Source: Actinomycetes bacterium (GTDB lineage Bacteria; Actinomycetota; Acidimicrobiia; Acidimicrobiales; Acidimicrobilacustridaceae). Taken from it: 64,000 nt of DNA. The translations under genes and the position numbers were made by a program. The notes below the pieces were generated by a model. That model saw only the letters and a program-made list of their open reading frames with translations. It had not been told where the DNA came from and did no database searches. Positions 40,453 to 49,269 of this stretch are shown piece after piece; the first letter of the stretch is position 1, and every line of letters starts with the position of its first letter. The stretch is from the NCBI GenBank assembly GCA_029782145.1, contig JAKOVH010000013.1:1-64000 (forward strand). The letters are read 5' to 3'.

Positions 40453-41354
40453 GCAGGCTCCACGTCGAGGGGCCTGAGGGGTCGGGGGCCGGAGCTGAGC
40501 CGGTTCACGAGCTGGGCGAACGCCTCGAGGGCGACGTCGGGGCCGACCCGTGCCCTCACGGGAGCCGTGGTCGCTCCCCGCCGCCAGCTCAGCACCTCGA
40601 AGCCGGCGACGTCGTCGTCGAGCTCGATCCGGATCGGTGGCGGGCCGCCGAGCGCGCTCCACTCGTCGAGCGACCGGCGGCCGGCGTCGTCGAGGGGGAC
40701 CACGATGTCGGGGTCGAGCGCCGCGCTGCTGGCGTGCACCGGTGCGCAGGGGCGGGTCATGTGGCTACCGGGCGGGAGGGCCGGTAGCGCCATCCGGGCC
40801 TCCACGTCGACGGCGAGGGCGGCGTCGACCAGGGCGTGCACACGTTCGTCGACGGGGCCGGCGGCACCCTGCACGAACAGCACGACCGGCCGCACGGGGA
40901 ACGGCGAGCGGGCGGCGGGCCCGGCCGGGAGGATCTCGGCGGGCGTCGCCCGGGGGTCGTGGCAGTGCGTCCCGCGATCGACGAGCACCGGCCCGGGGCG
41001 GTCGGTCCTCAGCCGGTCCTGGTCGTCGTCCCGGACCAGCACGGCGGCGCCCGCCGGGGCCCGGGCGACCCGCTCGACGGCGGTCAGGGGGAGCAGCGCC
41101 AGGCGCTCGGCGTGGGTGCGGTAGCTGGCCCCGGGCGGCAGCGGACCGGTGGGCGCCGCCACGCCCACCACGTCGGGCGGTGCCGTCGAGAGCTGCCGGG
41201 CCAGCCGGTCGATCATGATCCAGTCGATGACCGACCCGGCCGGCACCCGCAGCCCGGGCACGTCGGCGCCGACGGCGGTCGAGCCGCCGGGAAGGTCGTC
41301 GGCTGGACCCACCGACGGGCGGCGAGGAGGTGGTCGTCGCCCGGCTCCTGCCAT
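40449..41354 (-). CDS. Unrecognised protein at the head of a glycosyltransferase operon
   Basis: 301 residues from ATG 41354, preceded by GGGGAG 7 nt away; GTG 41390 is a longer option. No family is recognised. It starts with an Arg/Pro-rich tail, has an alternating strand-helix pattern (PDVVGVAAPTGPLPPG, AAVLVRDDDQ, PVVLFVQGAAGPVDERVHAL, PDIVVPLDDAGRRSLDEW), and a C-terminal ARVGPDVALEAFAQLVNRLS. An eroded GT-like Rossmann fold is conceivable but cannot be shown. No signal peptide or membrane segment. It is coupled by a 4-nt overlap to the GT2-GT4 gene, so it probably serves the same glycan. Nothing distinct was seen in 41355-41548. Confidence 0.6.
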   Translation of the reverse strand: MAGAGRRPPPRRPSVGPADDLPGGSTAVGADVPGLRVPAGSVIDWIMIDRLARQLSTAPPDVVGVAAPTGPLPPGASYRTHAERLALLPLTAVERVARAPAGAAVLVRDDDQDRLRTDRPGPVLVDRGTHCHDPRATPAEILPAGPAARSPFPVRPVVLFVQGAAGPVDERVHALVDAALAVDVEARMALPALPPGSHMTRPCAPVHASSAALDPDIVVPLDDAGRRSLDEWSALGGPPPIRIELDDDVAGFEVLSWRRGATTAPVRARVGPDVALEAFAQLVNRLSSGPRPLRPLDVEPA

Positions 41355-41548
41355 CCTCGGCTCCCCGTCCCCCTCGGCCCCTACCGGCACGTCGTCGCCC
41401 GACCGCTCACGGCGGGACCACGGCCCCTCCTCCGCAGTGCCGGCCGATCGTAACGCCGGGGTCGTTCGCTGACCACAGGTCCGCCGCGCCGCTCACCGCT
41501 GTGCCATCGGGCGAGCGACCCGGTCGTCGGGCGTGACGATCGGGTCGG

Positions 41549-43555
41549 TCAGCCGAGCTGGGCGCGCAGGGTCTCGACGTCGGTGGCGGGCATGGCGCAC
41601 ACGTAGCCTCGGCACACGTAGGCGCGCCCATCGGCCCCCGACTCGTCGCGGCCCTCCCACAGCGGGGAGCCGGTGGGCTCGCCCCACGCCAGCACCGCCC
41701 GAGGCAGCCCGTGGCGCCGCACCTCGGCCAGCAGGTCCGGCCGTTCTCCGGTGACGACCACCTCGGTGGTTCCGAGCACGAGCAGCTCGACGGCCAACAG
41801 CAGGTGGCCGAACGCCATCGGCACGCGAGCCGCGGGCTCGGCGAGGAGGCGCACGATGGCCTCGGCCCGTTCCCGCAGCGCCTCGTCGCCGGTGAGCGCA
41901 CCGAGGCGGAGGAGTCCCACGGCCGCCAGGCTGTTGCCCGAGGGGACGGCGTTGTCCATGAGCTCCTTGGGTCGGGTCACCAGCGCCTCGGCGTCGGAGC
42001 CGGTGGTGAACACGCCGCCCGCCTGGTCGTCCCAGAACAGATCGATGAGGGCACGGGCCGTGGCGGCCGCCTCCTCGAGCCAGCGGGCCTCGCCGGTGAG
42101 CTCGGCCATGCGCACGAAGGCCTCCACCAGTGCCCCGTGGTCGGCGGCGTAGGCGCGGATCTTGGCCTCGCCGGCGTCGGGCCCGGCTTCGACGGGGCCC
42201 TGCCAGGTGCGCAGCCAGCGCCCGTCGGCCCGTCGCAGCTGCGAGCACAGGAACTCGGCGTTGGCGACGGCCGCGTCCTTCCACGCGGGGTCGCCGGTGG
42301 CGGCCGCCGCCTCGGCGAGGGTGGCCAGCATCAGGGCGTTCCATTCGGTGAGGACCTTGTCGTCGAGGCCGGGCCGCACCCGCTGCGCTCGTGCGTCGAG
42401 CAGCTCCCGGCGGGCTCGTTCGACCGGCTCGGGTCGGAGGAGGTCGCCTCGCACGGGGCGCTCGAGGATGTTGGTGCCCTCCCAGTTGCCGGCGGCGGTC
42501 ACGCCGTACCAGCCGATGGCCGCGTCGGCGTCCGGGCCGGCCACCTCGCGCACCTCCTCGAGGGACCACACGTAGAACTTCCCCTCGACGCCCTCGGAGT
42601 CGGCGTCCTCGGCGGAGAAGAAGCCCCCGAGCGGGTGGCGCAGGTCGCGCAGCACGTAGCCGATGGTCTCGTCGAGGACCTGGCGGTAGCGGGCCTCGCC
42701 GGTGAGCTGCCAGGCGTGCAGGTACACCCGGGCCAGCAGGGCCTGGTCGTAGAGCATCTTCTCGAAGTGGGGGACCAGCCAGCGCCCGTCGGTGGAGTAG
42801 CGGGCGAACCCTCCGCCGAGGTGGTCGTAGATGCCGCCGCTGGCCATGGCGTCGAGTGAGAGGAGGGCGACCTGCAGGGCGGCCGGGTCGCCGGTGCGCC
42901 GGTGGTGGCGCAGCAGCAGGTCGATCGACATGGTCTGGGGGAACTTGGGTGCACGCCCGAAGCCTCCGTCGCGCGTGTCGGCCTGGGCGACGAGCGCGTT
43001 GGCGGCGGCGGTGAGGACCTCGGCCCCCGGTGGCTCGGCCGACGGGGTGAGCTGCTCACCGGTGGCGATGGCCTCGGTCACCTGCGCCGCCTGCTCCTCG
43101 AGGTCGGCGCGGCGGGTGCGCCACAGCTCGTCGATCCGCTGGCACAGCTCGGCGAACCCGAGGTGCCCGCCCCGAGTGGCCTTGGGGAAGTACGTCCCCG
43201 CGAAGAACGGCCGGCCGTCGGGCAGGCAGAACACGGTCATCGGCCAGCCGCCGGAGCCGGTCATCGCCTGCACCGCGTCCATGTAGACGGCGTCGACGTC
43301 GGGCCGCTCCTCGCGGTCCACCTTGATGCTCACGAACAGGTCGTTCACCAGGGCGCCGATGTCGGGGTCCTCGAACGACTCGTGGGCCATCACATGGCAC
43401 CAGTGGCACGACGAGTAGCCCACCGACACCAGCACCGGCACGTCGCGGCGGCGGGCCTCGGCCCACGCCTCCTCGCCCCACGGGTACCAGTCGACGGGGT
43501 TGTCGGCGTGCTGGCGCAGGTACGGGCTGGTCTCGGCAGCGAGGCGGTTGGCCAT
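41549..43555 (-). CDS. DUF255 thioredoxin-fold protein (YyaL/SSP411-like)
   Basis: 668 residues. The N-terminal thioredoxin-like domain begins [20 protein letters not shown] and carries the family motif [20 protein letters not shown] with a Cys-x-x-Cys pair, then [15 protein letters not shown] and [13 protein letters not shown]. The rest is an alpha/alpha-barrel of glycoside-hydrolase or epimerase type ([37 protein letters not shown]). Its biochemical activity is not established. ATG 43555 has a TAGCGT box 8 nt away, so it looks leaderless. It diverges from the dioxygenase gene. Confidence 0.92.
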   Translation of the reverse strand: MANRLAAETSPYLRQHADNPVDWYPWGEEAWAEARRRDVPVLVSVGYSSCHWCHVMAHESFEDPDIGALVNDLFVSIKVDREERPDVDAVYMDAVQAMTGSGGWPMTVFCLPDGRPFFAGTYFPKATRGGHLGFAELCQRIDELWRTRRADLEEQAAQVTEAIATGEQLTPSAEPPGAEVLTAAANALVAQADTRDGGFGRAPKFPQTMSIDLLLRHHRRTGDPAALQVALLSLDAMASGGIYDHLGGGFARYSTDGRWLVPHFEKMLYDQALLARVYLHAWQLTGEARYRQVLDETIGYVLRDLRHPLGGFFSAEDADSEGVEGKFYVWSLEEVREVAGPDADAAIGWYGVTAAGNWEGTNILERPVRGDLLRPEPVERARRELLDARAQRVRPGLDDKVLTEWNALMLATLAEAAAATGDPAWKDAAVANAEFLCSQLRRADGRWLRTWQGPVEAGPDAGEAKIRAYAADHGALVEAFVRMAELTGEARWLEEAAATARALIDLFWDDQAGGVFTTGSDAEALVTRPKELMDNAVPSGNSLAAVGLLRLGALTGDEALRERAEAIVRLLAEPAARVPMAFGHLLLAVELLVLGTTEVVVTGERPDLLAEVRRHGLPRAVLAWGEPTGSPLWEGRDESGADGRAYVCRGYVCAMPATDVETLRAQLG

Positions 43556-43563
43556 GGCCAGGC

Positions 43564-43569
43564 ACGCTA
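43564..43569 (-). promoter_or_regulatory. -10 box of the DUF255 gene
   Basis: TAGCGT on the reverse strand, 8 nt before the ATG at 43555, in the 183-nt gap shared with the divergent dioxygenase gene. Confidence 0.4.
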
Positions 43570-43583
43570 CCGACGCACCCCCC

Positions 43584-43634
43584 GTTCTGGTGGAGGGTCG
43601 CCCCCGGGTTCCGGGGGCGGACCGCCACCAGAAC
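43584..43634. repeat. Nested inverted repeat between divergent genes
   Basis: Outer arms GTTCTGGTGG (43584-43593) and CCACCAGAAC (43625-43634) are perfect. Between them GCCCCCGG (43600-43607) and CCGGGGGC (43611-43618) form an inner hairpin with a GTT loop. The right outer arm runs into the first 23-bp direct repeat. Confidence 0.7.
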
Positions 43635-43720
43635 GAGAGGGGGTGGCCTCGGAGAACGAGAGGGGATGGCCTCGCAGAACGAGAGGGGGTGGCCTCGCAG
43701 AACGGGAGGGGGTGGCCTCG
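43629..43720 (+). repeat. Four tandem 23-bp repeats upstream of the dioxygenase gene
   Basis: Units start at 43629, 43652, 43675 and 43698. The consensus is CAGAACGAGAGGGGG followed by TGGCCTCG, each differing from it by at most two bases. The array ends 18 nt before the ATG at 43739 and abuts a CATGAT box (43727-43732). A partial inverted copy (CAGAACGGGGGGTG, reverse strand near 43576-43589) precedes the DUF255 gene. Direct repeats at this place suggest an operator array. Confidence 0.8.
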
Positions 43721-43738
43721 GTCGGACATGATGGGGCC

Positions 43739-44560
43739 ATGCCGTCCGCCTCGACCCTCGCCGTCACCCCGACCGGTGGGCACCTCGGTGCGACCGTGCG
43801 GGGAGTCGACCTCCGACGCCCGCTCGCCGCACACGAGCTCGATCAGCTGCGGCGCCTGCTCGACGAGCACCTCGTGCTGTTCCTCCCCGAGCAGTTCCTC
43901 GACGACGACCAGCACCTGGCCTTCGCCCTGCAGTTCGGCGAGCCCTACGTACACCCCATCGCCCGGGCCGGCGGGCGCACCGAGGCCGGGTGCGAGCACA
44001 TCGTCGACGACGTCGAGCACCCGCCCTTCCAGGACCGTTGGCACACCGACGTGAGCTGGGACGTGGCCCCGCCCAGCCACGGCACGCTCCGGGCCATCGA
44101 CCTGCCGGCGAAGGGCGGCGACACCATCTGGTCGAGCATGTACGCCGCGTACGACGCCCTGTCGCCGGTGATGCAGCGAGTCGTCGAGCCGCTCGAGGCG
44201 TTGCACACCATGGGCGCGTCGCGGGCGTTCCTCTCCAAGGCGGGTCCGGAGGCCGTCGCTCGGGCCGCCGAGGCGTTCCCCGGCGCCGTGCACCCGGTGG
44301 TGGGCACCCACCCGTCGACCGGGCGCCGGTACCTGAACGTGAACCGCGAGTTCACCGCGTCGATCGTGGGCATGACCGACGAGGAGAGCGCGGTGCTGCT
44401 CGACTTCCTGACCCTGCACGCCACCAGCCCGAACTTCCAGGTGCGGCACACGTGGACCGTCGGCGAGGTCGCCATCTGGGACGAGCGCGCCACCCAGCAC
44501 TTCGCCGTCGCCGACTACCTGCCCGCACGACGCGAGATGGGCCGCGTGGCCGTCGTCTGA
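43739..44560 (+). CDS. TauD/TfdA family Fe(II)/2-oxoglutarate dioxygenase
   Basis: 273 residues. The N terminus [20 protein letters not shown] is typical of the family. Iron ligands are His102 and Asp104 (RWHTDVSW) and His254 (TQHFAVADY); Arg265 or 269 ([10 protein letters not shown]) binds 2-oxoglutarate. [16 protein letters not shown] is a conserved block. Family members oxidise taurine, alkyl sulfates, aryloxyalkanoates and similar acids; the substrate here is unknown. The start at ATG 43739 lies 6 nt after CATGAT, again suiting a leaderless message. It is followed after 39 nt by the aldo/keto reductase. Confidence 0.92.
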   Translation: MPSASTLAVTPTGGHLGATVRGVDLRRPLAAHELDQLRRLLDEHLVLFLPEQFLDDDQHLAFALQFGEPYVHPIARAGGRTEAGCEHIVDDVEHPPFQDRWHTDVSWDVAPPSHGTLRAIDLPAKGGDTIWSSMYAAYDALSPVMQRVVEPLEALHTMGASRAFLSKAGPEAVARAAEAFPGAVHPVVGTHPSTGRRYLNVNREFTASIVGMTDEESAVLLDFLTLHATSPNFQVRHTWTVGEVAIWDERATQHFAVADYLPARREMGRVAVV

Positions 44561-44599
44561 CGAGCGCTCGCCTCATCCCGCCGACATCGAGGAGACGAC

Positions 44600-45442
44600 A
44601 TGACCGCAGCCGCGTCCGCCGTGCCGAGGATCCCGCTCAACGACGGCACGTCCATCCCGCAGCTGGGCTTCGGCGTGTTCAAGGTGCCCGCCGAGGAGAC
44701 GGCTCGCATCGTGGGCGACGCCCTGCGCACCGGCTACCGGGCGATCGACACGGCCTGGGGCTACTTCAACGAGGAAGGTGTCGGGCAGGCGATCCGCGAC
44801 TCGGGGCTCGACCGCGACGAGATCTACGTCACCACCAAGGTGTGGAACTCCTACCAGGGCAGGGAGAAGACGCTCGAGTCGTTCGAGACGAGCATGGCCA
44901 ACCTCGGCCTCGACCGCCTCGACCTGCTGCTCATCCACTGGCCGGCGCCGGCGAACGACCTCTACGTCGAGACCTGGCGGACGTTCGTGGAGCTGCGCGA
45001 GAGCGGCCGGGTCACCTCCATCGGCGTGTCGAACTTCGAGCCCGAGCACCTGGGCCGCATCATCGAGGCCACCGGTGTGATCCCGGTGCTGAACCAGGTG
45101 GAGCTGCACCCGTACCTCCAGCAGCCGCAGCTGCGCGACTTCCACGAGCTGCACGGGATCGCCACCGAGGCGTGGGGACCGATCGCCCGGGGCAAGGTGG
45201 CCGACGACTCCGTGCTGCAGGAGATCGGCGCCGCCCACGGTAAGAGCGCGGTGCAGGTGGCCCTGCGCTGGGAGCTGCAACTGGGGATCGTCACCATCCC
45301 GAAGTCCGACCACGCCGACCGCATCGCCGCCAACTTCGACGTGTTCGACGTCGAGCTCACCCCCGACGAGATGGCCCGGATCGCCGCGCTCGACATGGGG
45401 GAGCAGGGGCGCACCGGCCCCGATCCCCGCACCTTCAGCTGA
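44600..45442 (+). CDS. Aldo/keto reductase
   Basis: 280 residues. The catalytic tetrad can be placed: Asp and Tyr in AIDTAWGYFNEEGV, Lys in YVTTKVWN, His in LLLIHWPAP. NADPH-binding segments are GVSNFEPEHL, VLNQVELHPYL and the C-terminal IVTIPKSDHADRIAAN. It resembles 2,5-diketo-gluconate reductase-type enzymes, with a broad carbonyl substrate range. GAGGAG lies 6-11 nt before the ATG. The gene ends 7 nt from the convergent hydratase stop. Confidence 0.93.
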   Translation: MTAAASAVPRIPLNDGTSIPQLGFGVFKVPAEETARIVGDALRTGYRAIDTAWGYFNEEGVGQAIRDSGLDRDEIYVTTKVWNSYQGREKTLESFETSMANLGLDRLDLLLIHWPAPANDLYVETWRTFVELRESGRVTSIGVSNFEPEHLGRIIEATGVIPVLNQVELHPYLQQPQLRDFHELHGIATEAWGPIARGKVADDSVLQEIGAAHGKSAVQVALRWELQLGIVTIPKSDHADRIAANFDVFDVELTPDEMARIAALDMGEQGRTGPDPRTFS

Positions 45443-45449
45443 GTGCTAG

Positions 45450-46262
45450 CTAGCGGCCCTCGAAGCGGGGCGGGCGCTTCTCGGCGAACGCCCGCATGCC
45501 CTCCTTGGCGTCCTCGGAGCGCATCACCGGCACCACGTGGGAGATCTCGATGGGCTGGGCCTCGGCTTCGGGCAGCCAGCCGGTCTCGACCACCGACGCC
45601 TTGGCGGCAGCGACGGCGAGCGGTCCGTTGGCGCAGATCACCTCGGCGATCTCCCGGGCCTTCGCCAACGACTGCCCCGAGGGCACGAGGTGGCTCACCA
45701 GCCCCCACTGCAGGGCCTCCTCGGCGGTGAGGACGCGGCCGGTCAGCAGCATGTCCATGGCCACCGCGTAGGGGATCTGCCGCTTGAGCCGCATGGTGGA
45801 GCCAGCGCCCGCGATCAGGCCCCGCTTGACCTCCGGCACCCCGAAGGTGGCGTGCTCCTCGGCGATGCGGATGTCGGTCTGCTGGAGCATCTCGCAGCCG
45901 CCGCCCATGCACTGCCCGTTGACCGCAGCGATGATCGGGGTGCGGCACCAGTAGGTGAGGAGCAGCCCCCGGCCGGTGATGCCGGGGTCGTCCTTCAGGC
46001 GCTCCTGGATGCGGCGGGCCTCCTCGGTGACCTCGCCCGACATCCAGCCGTCGGAGAGGTCACCGCCTGAGCAGTAGGCCTCGGCGCCGGCGCCGGTCAG
46101 GATGATGCACCGGATGGAGTCGTCCTCGTCGGCCATCTGCCACGCGTCGGCGAAGCGGACGAGCATGTCGGGCACGAGCGCGTTGCGGCGCTCGGGCCGG
46201 TTCATGGTGAGCGTCAGGACGGGGCCGTCCCGTTCGACCAGCAGCGTGGGCCCGTCGGCCAT
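45450..46262 (-). CDS. Enoyl-CoA hydratase/isomerase family protein
   Basis: 270 residues from ATG 46262 after GGGGAG. TLTMNRPERRNALVPDML, the oxyanion-hole motif AYCSGGDLSDG, and AAVNGQCMGGGCEMLQQTDI with ATFGVPEVKRGLI hold the CoA-binding and catalytic Glu positions of the crotonase fold. It lies beside menE but its motifs are those of an ordinary crotonase rather than the naphthoate synthase MenB, so I do not assign it to menaquinone synthesis. The frame continues upstream to 46322 without support. Cytoplasmic. Confidence 0.9.
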   Translation of the reverse strand: MADGPTLLVERDGPVLTLTMNRPERRNALVPDMLVRFADAWQMADEDDSIRCIILTGAGAEAYCSGGDLSDGWMSGEVTEEARRIQERLKDDPGITGRGLLLTYWCRTPIIAAVNGQCMGGGCEMLQQTDIRIAEEHATFGVPEVKRGLIAGAGSTMRLKRQIPYAVAMDMLLTGRVLTAEEALQWGLVSHLVPSGQSLAKAREIAEVICANGPLAVAAAKASVVETGWLPEAEAQPIEISHVVPVMRSEDAKEGMRAFAEKRPPRFEGR

Positions 46263-46329
46263 GGTCTCCCCTCTCGGTGGTGGCGCCGGCATGGCGTCGG
46301 GGCACCTTGCCACGTCCGCCACCGGCCGA

Positions 46330-47445
46330 TCAGCCCGAGCCGAGCGCTCGTCGCTGCACCTTGCCGAGCAGCGTGCGGGGCAGCGCTTCGACCAGCTCGA
46401 TCTTGCGCGGCGCCCAGTACGCCGGGAGCTTCTCCTTCACCGCCTCCCGGAGCCGCTCGAGGGTGGGCGGGTCGGCCCGGTCGGCAGGGACGGCGACGGC
46501 CGTGACGATCTGGCCCCACTCCGGGTCGGGGCGGCCGACGACGGCCACCTCGGCCACCGAGGGCAGCTCGTGGAGGATCTTCTCGACCGGGGCCGGCCAC
46601 ACGTTCTCGCCTCCCGTGATGATCAGGTCGCTGCGGCGCCCGTGCACGGCGAGGGCACCGTCGGGGCCGATGGCGCCGGCGTCGTCGGTGCGCAGCCACC
46701 CGTCGGGGGTGCGGGGGTCGGTGCCGTCGCGGTAGCAGCGCAGGAGCATGTCGCCGCGGACCTGGATCTCCCCGTCGACGACGCGCACCTCGACGCCGGG
46801 GAGCGGGCGACCGTCGAAGACCACGGCGCTGCCGGTCTCGGTCAGGCCGTAGCTGATCCGGCAGTTCGGAGGGACGACGGCTGGGGGAGCGGAGCCGCCG
46901 ACGATGATGCGCCGGAAGGCGGAGGGGTCGAAGCGGGCCAGCGCCGTGGGCACCAGCGTGGTGAGGGTGGCGCCGCGCCGGGCGGCGTCGAGCACGGCGT
47001 CGGCGTCGAAGCCGTCGTGCACCTCGAGGGGCATGGCGTAGGTGAGGGCGCGCACGACCACGGCCAGCCCGGCGATGTGGGACAGCGGCAGGCAGCACAG
47101 CCAGCGATCGGCCGCCGGCTCGACGCCGAGGCCGGTGGAGGTGGCCACCGCGGAGGCCCGCAGCGACTCGTGGGTGTGCACGACGCCCTTGGGCACGCCG
47201 GTGCTGCCGCTGGTCGGCACCACGAGGGCGTCGCCCTCCTCGACCGGTCGGCCGCTGGGCACGATGGACTCCTCGCCATCGTCGCCGATCCAGCGGGTGG
47301 GGGCGAGGGCCGCCACCGTCGTCTCGATGGCGGGAGGCGGGAGCCGGGGATCGACGGGCAGCGCGGCGTCGCCACGGTCCCACACCCGCAGGAGGGCGTC
47401 GACGAGAGGTTGCCCGGACCGGCACACCGCCACCAGCTCACGCAT
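46330..47445 (-). CDS. menE: o-Succinylbenzoate-CoA ligase
   Basis: 371 residues from ATG 47445. The AMP-binding loop VVPTSGSTGVPKGVVHTHES, YGLTETGSAVVFDG, GWLRTDDAGAIG and the C-terminal PRTLLGKVQRRALGSG are adenylate-forming enzyme motifs. The short length (about 370) and the location among men genes fit actinobacterial MenE, which activates o-succinylbenzoate to its CoA ester. A TAGCCT box (47453-47458) ends 7 nt before the ATG, so it is probably leaderless. It diverges from menA across 63 nt. Confidence 0.88.
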   Translation of the reverse strand: MRELVAVCRSGQPLVDALLRVWDRGDAALPVDPRLPPPAIETTVAALAPTRWIGDDGEESIVPSGRPVEEGDALVVPTSGSTGVPKGVVHTHESLRASAVATSTGLGVEPAADRWLCCLPLSHIAGLAVVVRALTYAMPLEVHDGFDADAVLDAARRGATLTTLVPTALARFDPSAFRRIIVGGSAPPAVVPPNCRISYGLTETGSAVVFDGRPLPGVEVRVVDGEIQVRGDMLLRCYRDGTDPRTPDGWLRTDDAGAIGPDGALAVHGRRSDLIITGGENVWPAPVEKILHELPSVAEVAVVGRPDPEWGQIVTAVAVPADRADPPTLERLREAVKEKLPAYWAPRKIELVEALPRTLLGKVQRRALGSG

Positions 47446-47452
47446 CGGCCAG

Positions 47453-47458
47453 AGGCTA
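47453..47458 (-). promoter_or_regulatory. -10 box of leaderless menE
   Basis: TAGCCT on the reverse strand, then 7 nt, then ATG 47445. Confidence 0.45.
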
Positions 47459-47508
47459 GATCCGGACGATTCGGCCGGTCGCACGCCGAGGCGGCAAGCT
47501 GGCCGGCC

Positions 47509-48399
47509 ATGAACGCCTGGATCGCCGGGGCCCGGCCGCGCACCCTGCCCGCCGCGGTGGTGCCCGTGCTCGTCGGGACGGCGGCGGCGGCCGGGATGGA
47601 CGGTGACACGAGCGCGCTCAAGGGCGTGATCGTGTGGCGGTTCGTGGCCGCAATGGTCGTGTCGCTCGCCTTGCAGGTGGGGGTGAACTACGCCAACGAC
47701 TACTCCGACGGCGTGCGCGGCACCGACGACGAGCGGGTCGGACCGCTGCGCCTGGTCGCCTCGGGCACCAAGCCGGCCGCCGCGGTCAAGGCCGCGGCGT
47801 TCGCCGCCTTCGGCGTGGCGGCGGTGGCCGGGCTGGCCCTGGCGGCGACCACCACCTGGTGGCTCGTGGTGGTGGGTCTCGCCGCCATCGCCGCCGCGTG
47901 GTTCTACACGGGCGGCCCGAGGCCCTACGGCTACGCCGGGTTCGGCGAGCTGTTCGTGTTCGCCTTCTTCGGGGTGGTGGCCACCACGGGTTCGGCCTTC
48001 GTGCAGATCGAGCGGGTCACGCCGTTGACGTTGGCGGTCTCGGTGCCGGTCGGCATGCTCGCCGTGGCCCTGCTGGTGGTGAACAACCTGCGCGACATCC
48101 CCGGCGACACCGCGGCCGGCAAGCGCACGCTCGCCGTGCGCCTGGGCGACCGGCGCACGCGCGTGCTCTACACGGCGCTGATGTTCCTGCCGTTCGTGAT
48201 CACGCCGTTCGTCGCCGGCCTGAGCGGCCGCCCGCTGGCCGCCGCCAGCCTCTTCGTGCTCGTGTTCGTCAACAAGCCGGTGCTCGACGTGCTCCAGGGC
48301 GCCAAGGGCCCGGCGTTGATCCCGGTCCTCGGCGCCACCGGCCGGGTGCAGCTGCTCTACGGCGTCGCCTTCGCCGCCGGCCTCTTCGTCGGCGGCTGA
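47509..48399 (+). CDS. menA: 1,4-Dihydroxy-2-naphthoate polyprenyltransferase
   Basis: 296-residue membrane protein with about eight segments. The first prenyl-diphosphate-binding Asp motif is NYANDYSDGVRGTDDERVG and the second is VNNLRDIPGDTAAGKRTLAV, both diagnostic of MenA in the UbiA superfamily. It transfers the prenyl chain to dihydroxynaphthoate to give demethylmenaquinone, at the membrane. The N terminus MNAWIAGARPRTLPAAVVPV is typical. Divergent from menE and convergent with menH. Confidence 0.95.
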   Translation: MNAWIAGARPRTLPAAVVPVLVGTAAAAGMDGDTSALKGVIVWRFVAAMVVSLALQVGVNYANDYSDGVRGTDDERVGPLRLVASGTKPAAAVKAAAFAAFGVAAVAGLALAATTTWWLVVVGLAAIAAAWFYTGGPRPYGYAGFGELFVFAFFGVVATTGSAFVQIERVTPLTLAVSVPVGMLAVALLVVNNLRDIPGDTAAGKRTLAVRLGDRRTRVLYTALMFLPFVITPFVAGLSGRPLAAASLFVLVFVNKPVLDVLQGAKGPALIPVLGATGRVQLLYGVAFAAGLFVGG

Positions 48400-48438
48400 G
48401 GTCGTCCCCCGGCTGGCTCGCTCGGCGCGGTGGCGCGC

Positions 48439-49221
48439 TCAGGCGGCGGGGTGGCTGCGGAGCCACCGGCGGACGATGGAGGCCGTGTCGAGGGGGCTCT
48501 CGAGGTGGGCGCAGTGGCCGGCCCGGGGCACCAGGGCCACGGTGGCGTTGGGGCCGATGGCGCGGGCCAGGCGAGCGGCGAGCGCCGAGAACTTGGCGTC
48601 GTCGACCCCGGCCATCACCAGCACGGGCACGTCGATGGCGCCCAACCGGTGCCACAGCGGCTCCTGCGTGCCCGTGCCGGCGAGGCGCAGGCTCGACGCC
48701 AGGCCCGCGGCGGTGTTGGCCAGCCGCTCGGCCCGGGAGGCGGTGGCGGACGTGAGGCCGGCGAAGAGCGGCTGGCCCAGCCACTCGTCGACGAACGCCT
48801 CCACCCCGACGTGCTCGAGGTGCTCGGCCAGCGCCTCGTCGGCGCGGCGGCGCGCCGCACGCTCCTCGGGGTCGTCGAGGCCGGCCGTGGCACCGACGAG
48901 GACGAGCCGCCGCACCAGCTCCGGTCGGTCGAGGGCGAGGTGCAGAGCGAGCCGGCCGCCCATCGAGTAGCCGACGTAGGTGGCCGCGCCTCCCGCGTCG
49001 CCCACCAGAGTGGCGCCGGTCGGGAGGTCGGCCCGCACGCCCGACGAGCCTCCGTGGCCCGGCGCGTCGACCAGCACCAGCTCGTGGTCGCGCGCGAGGT
49101 CGTCGGCGAAGGCACCCCAGCAGCGGGCGGTCTGGGTGAAGCCGTGCACCAGCACCAGCCGGTCGGCGCCCGGGGGCCCGACGAGCTCGGTGTGGAGCGG
49201 TCCGGGCGGCGGCGACGTCAC
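48439..49221 (-). CDS. menH: SHCHC synthase-like alpha/beta hydrolase
   Basis: 260 residues from GTG 49221. LVLVHGFTQTARCWGAFADD is the oxyanion-hole His-Gly motif, DAPGHGGSS precedes the nucleophile elbow GYSMGGRLALH, and PRAGHCAHLESP carries the catalytic His. MenH removes pyruvate from SEPHCHC in the menaquinone pathway. Placement between menA and menD, close to menF, supports the assignment. An upstream extension of the frame to 49809 overlaps menD and is rejected. Confidence 0.85.
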   Translation of the reverse strand: MTSPPPGPLHTELVGPPGADRLVLVHGFTQTARCWGAFADDLARDHELVLVDAPGHGGSSGVRADLPTGATLVGDAGGAATYVGYSMGGRLALHLALDRPELVRRLVLVGATAGLDDPEERAARRRADEALAEHLEHVGVEAFVDEWLGQPLFAGLTSATASRAERLANTAAGLASSLRLAGTGTQEPLWHRLGAIDVPVLVMAGVDDAKFSALAARLARAIGPNATVALVPRAGHCAHLESPLDTASIVRRWLRSHPAA

Positions 49222-49257
49222 GGGCCGCAGCGTAGGGCCACCACCGGGCGCCACCCG

Positions 49258-49263
49258 TAGGCT
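49258..49263 (+). promoter_or_regulatory. -10 box of leaderless menD
   Basis: TAGGCT, then GCGGGC, then GTG at 49270. The same box with a similar spacer precedes menG. Confidence 0.5.
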
Positions 49264-49269
49264 GCGGGC

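Noticed and set aside
43629-43720. Direct repeats as a CRISPR array
   Set aside because: Units are contiguous 23-mers with no spacers and no cas genes nearby.
45450-46262. Hydratase next to menE as possible MenB
   Set aside because: Motifs fit a general crotonase, not naphthoate synthase, so no menB symbol was given.
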